In this document: positions 63,021-64,000 of the stretch, piece after piece
Position numbering within the stretch: the first letter of the stretch is position 1
Layout of the letters: every line of letters starts with the position of its first letter
Assembly: GCA_964432875.1 (NCBI GenBank)
Contig: CAYSPJ010000006.1
Location: 1-64,000 of the forward strand
Length of the DNA: 64,000 nucleotides
Direction of reading: 5' to 3'
DNA from: JACJYE01 sp964432875
Lineage (GTDB): Bacteria > Bacteroidota > Bacteroidia > Chitinophagales > Saprospiraceae
Notes under the pieces: model-generated
Databases searched by the model: none
Told to the model about the DNA's origin: nothing
Seen by the model: the letters and a program-made list of their open reading frames with translations, nothing else
Program-made: the position numbers and the translations under genes

Positions 63021-63614
63021 TTACTGCATGACCCGCTGGACAGCAGCTTGGAGTTCATCCATCGATTTTACGGCTTTGCCCAGGAATTCCGAGCGTTCAG
63101 CTCGATAGATGAGCGTAGCCGGGATGGCCCCGCCCCATTCCGGGGAGACCTTGTCGATCCAGTCGTTGAAACGCCCATCTGTAAGGGCCGCTACATGGCC
63201 ATCCAATTGGCGCTCGGCCACGAAAGGTAAGAGTTTGCTCTCCAACTGGCGCGGAAAGTCCAGGCTGATGAGTACGACCTGCATTTTCTGCCCCTTGCTG
63301 TCCCGAATGAGCTGCTCGAAGTAGGGCAGTTCTTTGATGCAGGGAGCACACCAGGTGGCCCAGAAGTTGATGACATAGACCGTATCGTTATCCCGATGGA
63401 AAAGGGCTTCGATACTGCTAAAATCTTCATAAACGGGGATGCCTTGCAGGAGGGTGTCGGTGGCAGGCCAGGAAACCGGGGCCGAGCGTTGACTTGCTTG
63501 GTCAGCAGCAGCTGGTTTCGCGCTATTGCCTTCTTCGCTTGGTTGGGCATTGCAACTAACAAACACTAAAACAGCGATAGGCAGGGCAAGGGCGGTCTGG
63601 CATATTTTCCTCAT
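63021..63614 (-). CDS. TlpA/ResA-like thioredoxin lipoprotein
   Basis: A 197-residue lipoprotein with a lipobox ending VFVSC (Cys21), then a serine/proline-rich linker and a thioredoxin fold: VINFWATWCAPCIKELPYFE (catalytic CAPC), VVLISLDFPRQL, and cis-Pro segment AIPATLIY. It should reduce disulfides on the periplasmic side. It is upstream of the peroxiredoxin-like lipoprotein on the same strand. Confidence 0.9.
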   Translation of the reverse strand: MRKICQTALALPIAVLVFVSCNAQPSEEGNSAKPAAADQASQRSAPVSWPATDTLLQGIPVYEDFSSIEALFHRDNDTVYVINFWATWCAPCIKELPYFEQLIRDSKGQKMQVVLISLDFPRQLESKLLPFVAERQLDGHVAALTDGRFNDWIDKVSPEWGGAIPATLIYRAERSEFLGKAVKSMDELQAAVQRVMQ

Positions 63615-63730
63615 AAACCTCTATCTGGTTGGTTATTATGCCAATAAAACCTTTCGAAGGGAAGATAGTTTTATTTCCGATCAAAAAAACCGCCGCTGCC
63701 CTGCCCATGCCTTAACTGTTAACTACAAGT

Positions 63731-64000
63731 TTAGGGGTCAATCATCATCGGCACCGAAGCCCCTTCCGTGATAATCACTTTAGTATTGGGCGACTTGGCC
63801 AGTTCCATAAAAGCTTCGATGGCCTTAAACTGCAGGATTTGGGCATCAAGGCCTTGCGAGATGACATTTTGGGCATCGCGCACCCCTTCAGCTTCGATGA
63901 GCTTGCGCTCCGCTTCTCTGCGGGCCTCCTGCAGCACGAACTCCATGCGTAGAGCGCGCTGCTCAGCCTCCAATTTTTCCTCGATGGCTCGTGCCAGGTT
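63731..64000 (-). CDS. Prohibitin-like (SPFH/band 7) protein, C-terminal part
   Basis: The minus-strand frame runs past the window end, so only the last 89 residues are seen. It reads LARAIEEKLEAEQRALRME ... FVLQEARREAERKLIEAEG ... LQFKAIEAFMELAKSPN ... VIITEG and ends MMIDP, as in bacterial prohibitin homologues. Prohibitin-like proteins form membrane scaffolds and regulate proteases. The start codon lies outside the window. Confidence 0.9.
   Translation of the reverse strand, partial: NLARAIEEKLEAEQRALRMEFVLQEARREAERKLIEAEGVRDAQNVISQGLDAQILQFKAIEAFMELAKSPNTKVIITEGASVPMMIDP

Overview
The window reads as a scaffold from an uncultured member of the Bacteroidota, most likely the Saprospiria/Lewinella-like lineage. 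Evidence: a gldKLMN gliding/type IX secretion (T9SS) locus with a PorP/SprF protein, several proteins with T9SS C-terminal sorting domains, TAnnTTTG-type promoter elements, weak Shine-Dalgarno signals and many lipoproteins. Two runs of exactly 100 N show it is a draft scaffold; both can be closed on paper because each closure restores a single reading frame.

Layout. 1-4.4 kb: AT-rich accessory genes (phosphoesterase lipoprotein, CorC/TlyC-like membrane protein, a PepSY-like/DUF2490 pair). 4.4-4.95 kb: a relic of a group II intron 3' end (domain V) interrupted by a 141-bp miniature inverted-repeat element with an 8-bp near-perfect target duplication, then a tiny ORF with an unusually strong Shine-Dalgarno. 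4.95-12 kb: a GC-richer block with a LuxR-type response regulator, a repetitive fibre-like secreted protein, two small exported proteins and a TPR sensor kinase. 12.2-16.4 kb: a second AT-rich island with two tandem NADAR-family genes (putative ADP-ribosyl hydrolases), a PhrB-type photolyase relative without its Fe-S cysteines, and a DUF2254 membrane protein. A 41-bp imperfect direct repeat lies at 2383 and 12245, just before the AT-rich segments.

16.7-27.7 kb is mostly leftward: OmpH/Skp, DUF420 with an EF-hand loop, an SCO-like protein without copper cysteines, a CHAD protein, EgtD and EgtB (ergothioneine synthesis), an alpha/beta hydrolase, a GHL10-type glycosidase and a large helical protein of unknown function. 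28.3-34.4 kb: gldN, gldM, gldL, gldK and porP/sprF. 34.9-35.8 kb: a membrane protein with an EAD11-like effector-associated domain behind a 27-bp palindrome.

36-40.5 kb is the most interesting part. Two paralogous persulfide-dioxygenase/rhodanese fusions flank a CBS-pair protein and a coiled-coil protein. Three promoters there share a TGAC-N4-GTCA-like dyad centred about 30 bp upstream of a TTTG-type -7 element, which suggests one CRP/FNR-type regulon for sulfane-sulfur handling. The rest (40.6-64 kb) is largely housekeeping and envelope: PBP1A, AroB, a paralogue of the helical unknown, two large T9SS cargo proteins, free Met-R-sulfoxide reductase, TerC, succinate-semialdehyde dehydrogenase, a large beta-propeller protein, DUF423, TRL-like lipoprotein, glycogen phosphorylase, two thioredoxin-fold lipoproteins and the C-terminal end of a prohibitin-like protein running off the window. 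I saw no tRNA, rRNA, CRISPR array or intact transposase gene.
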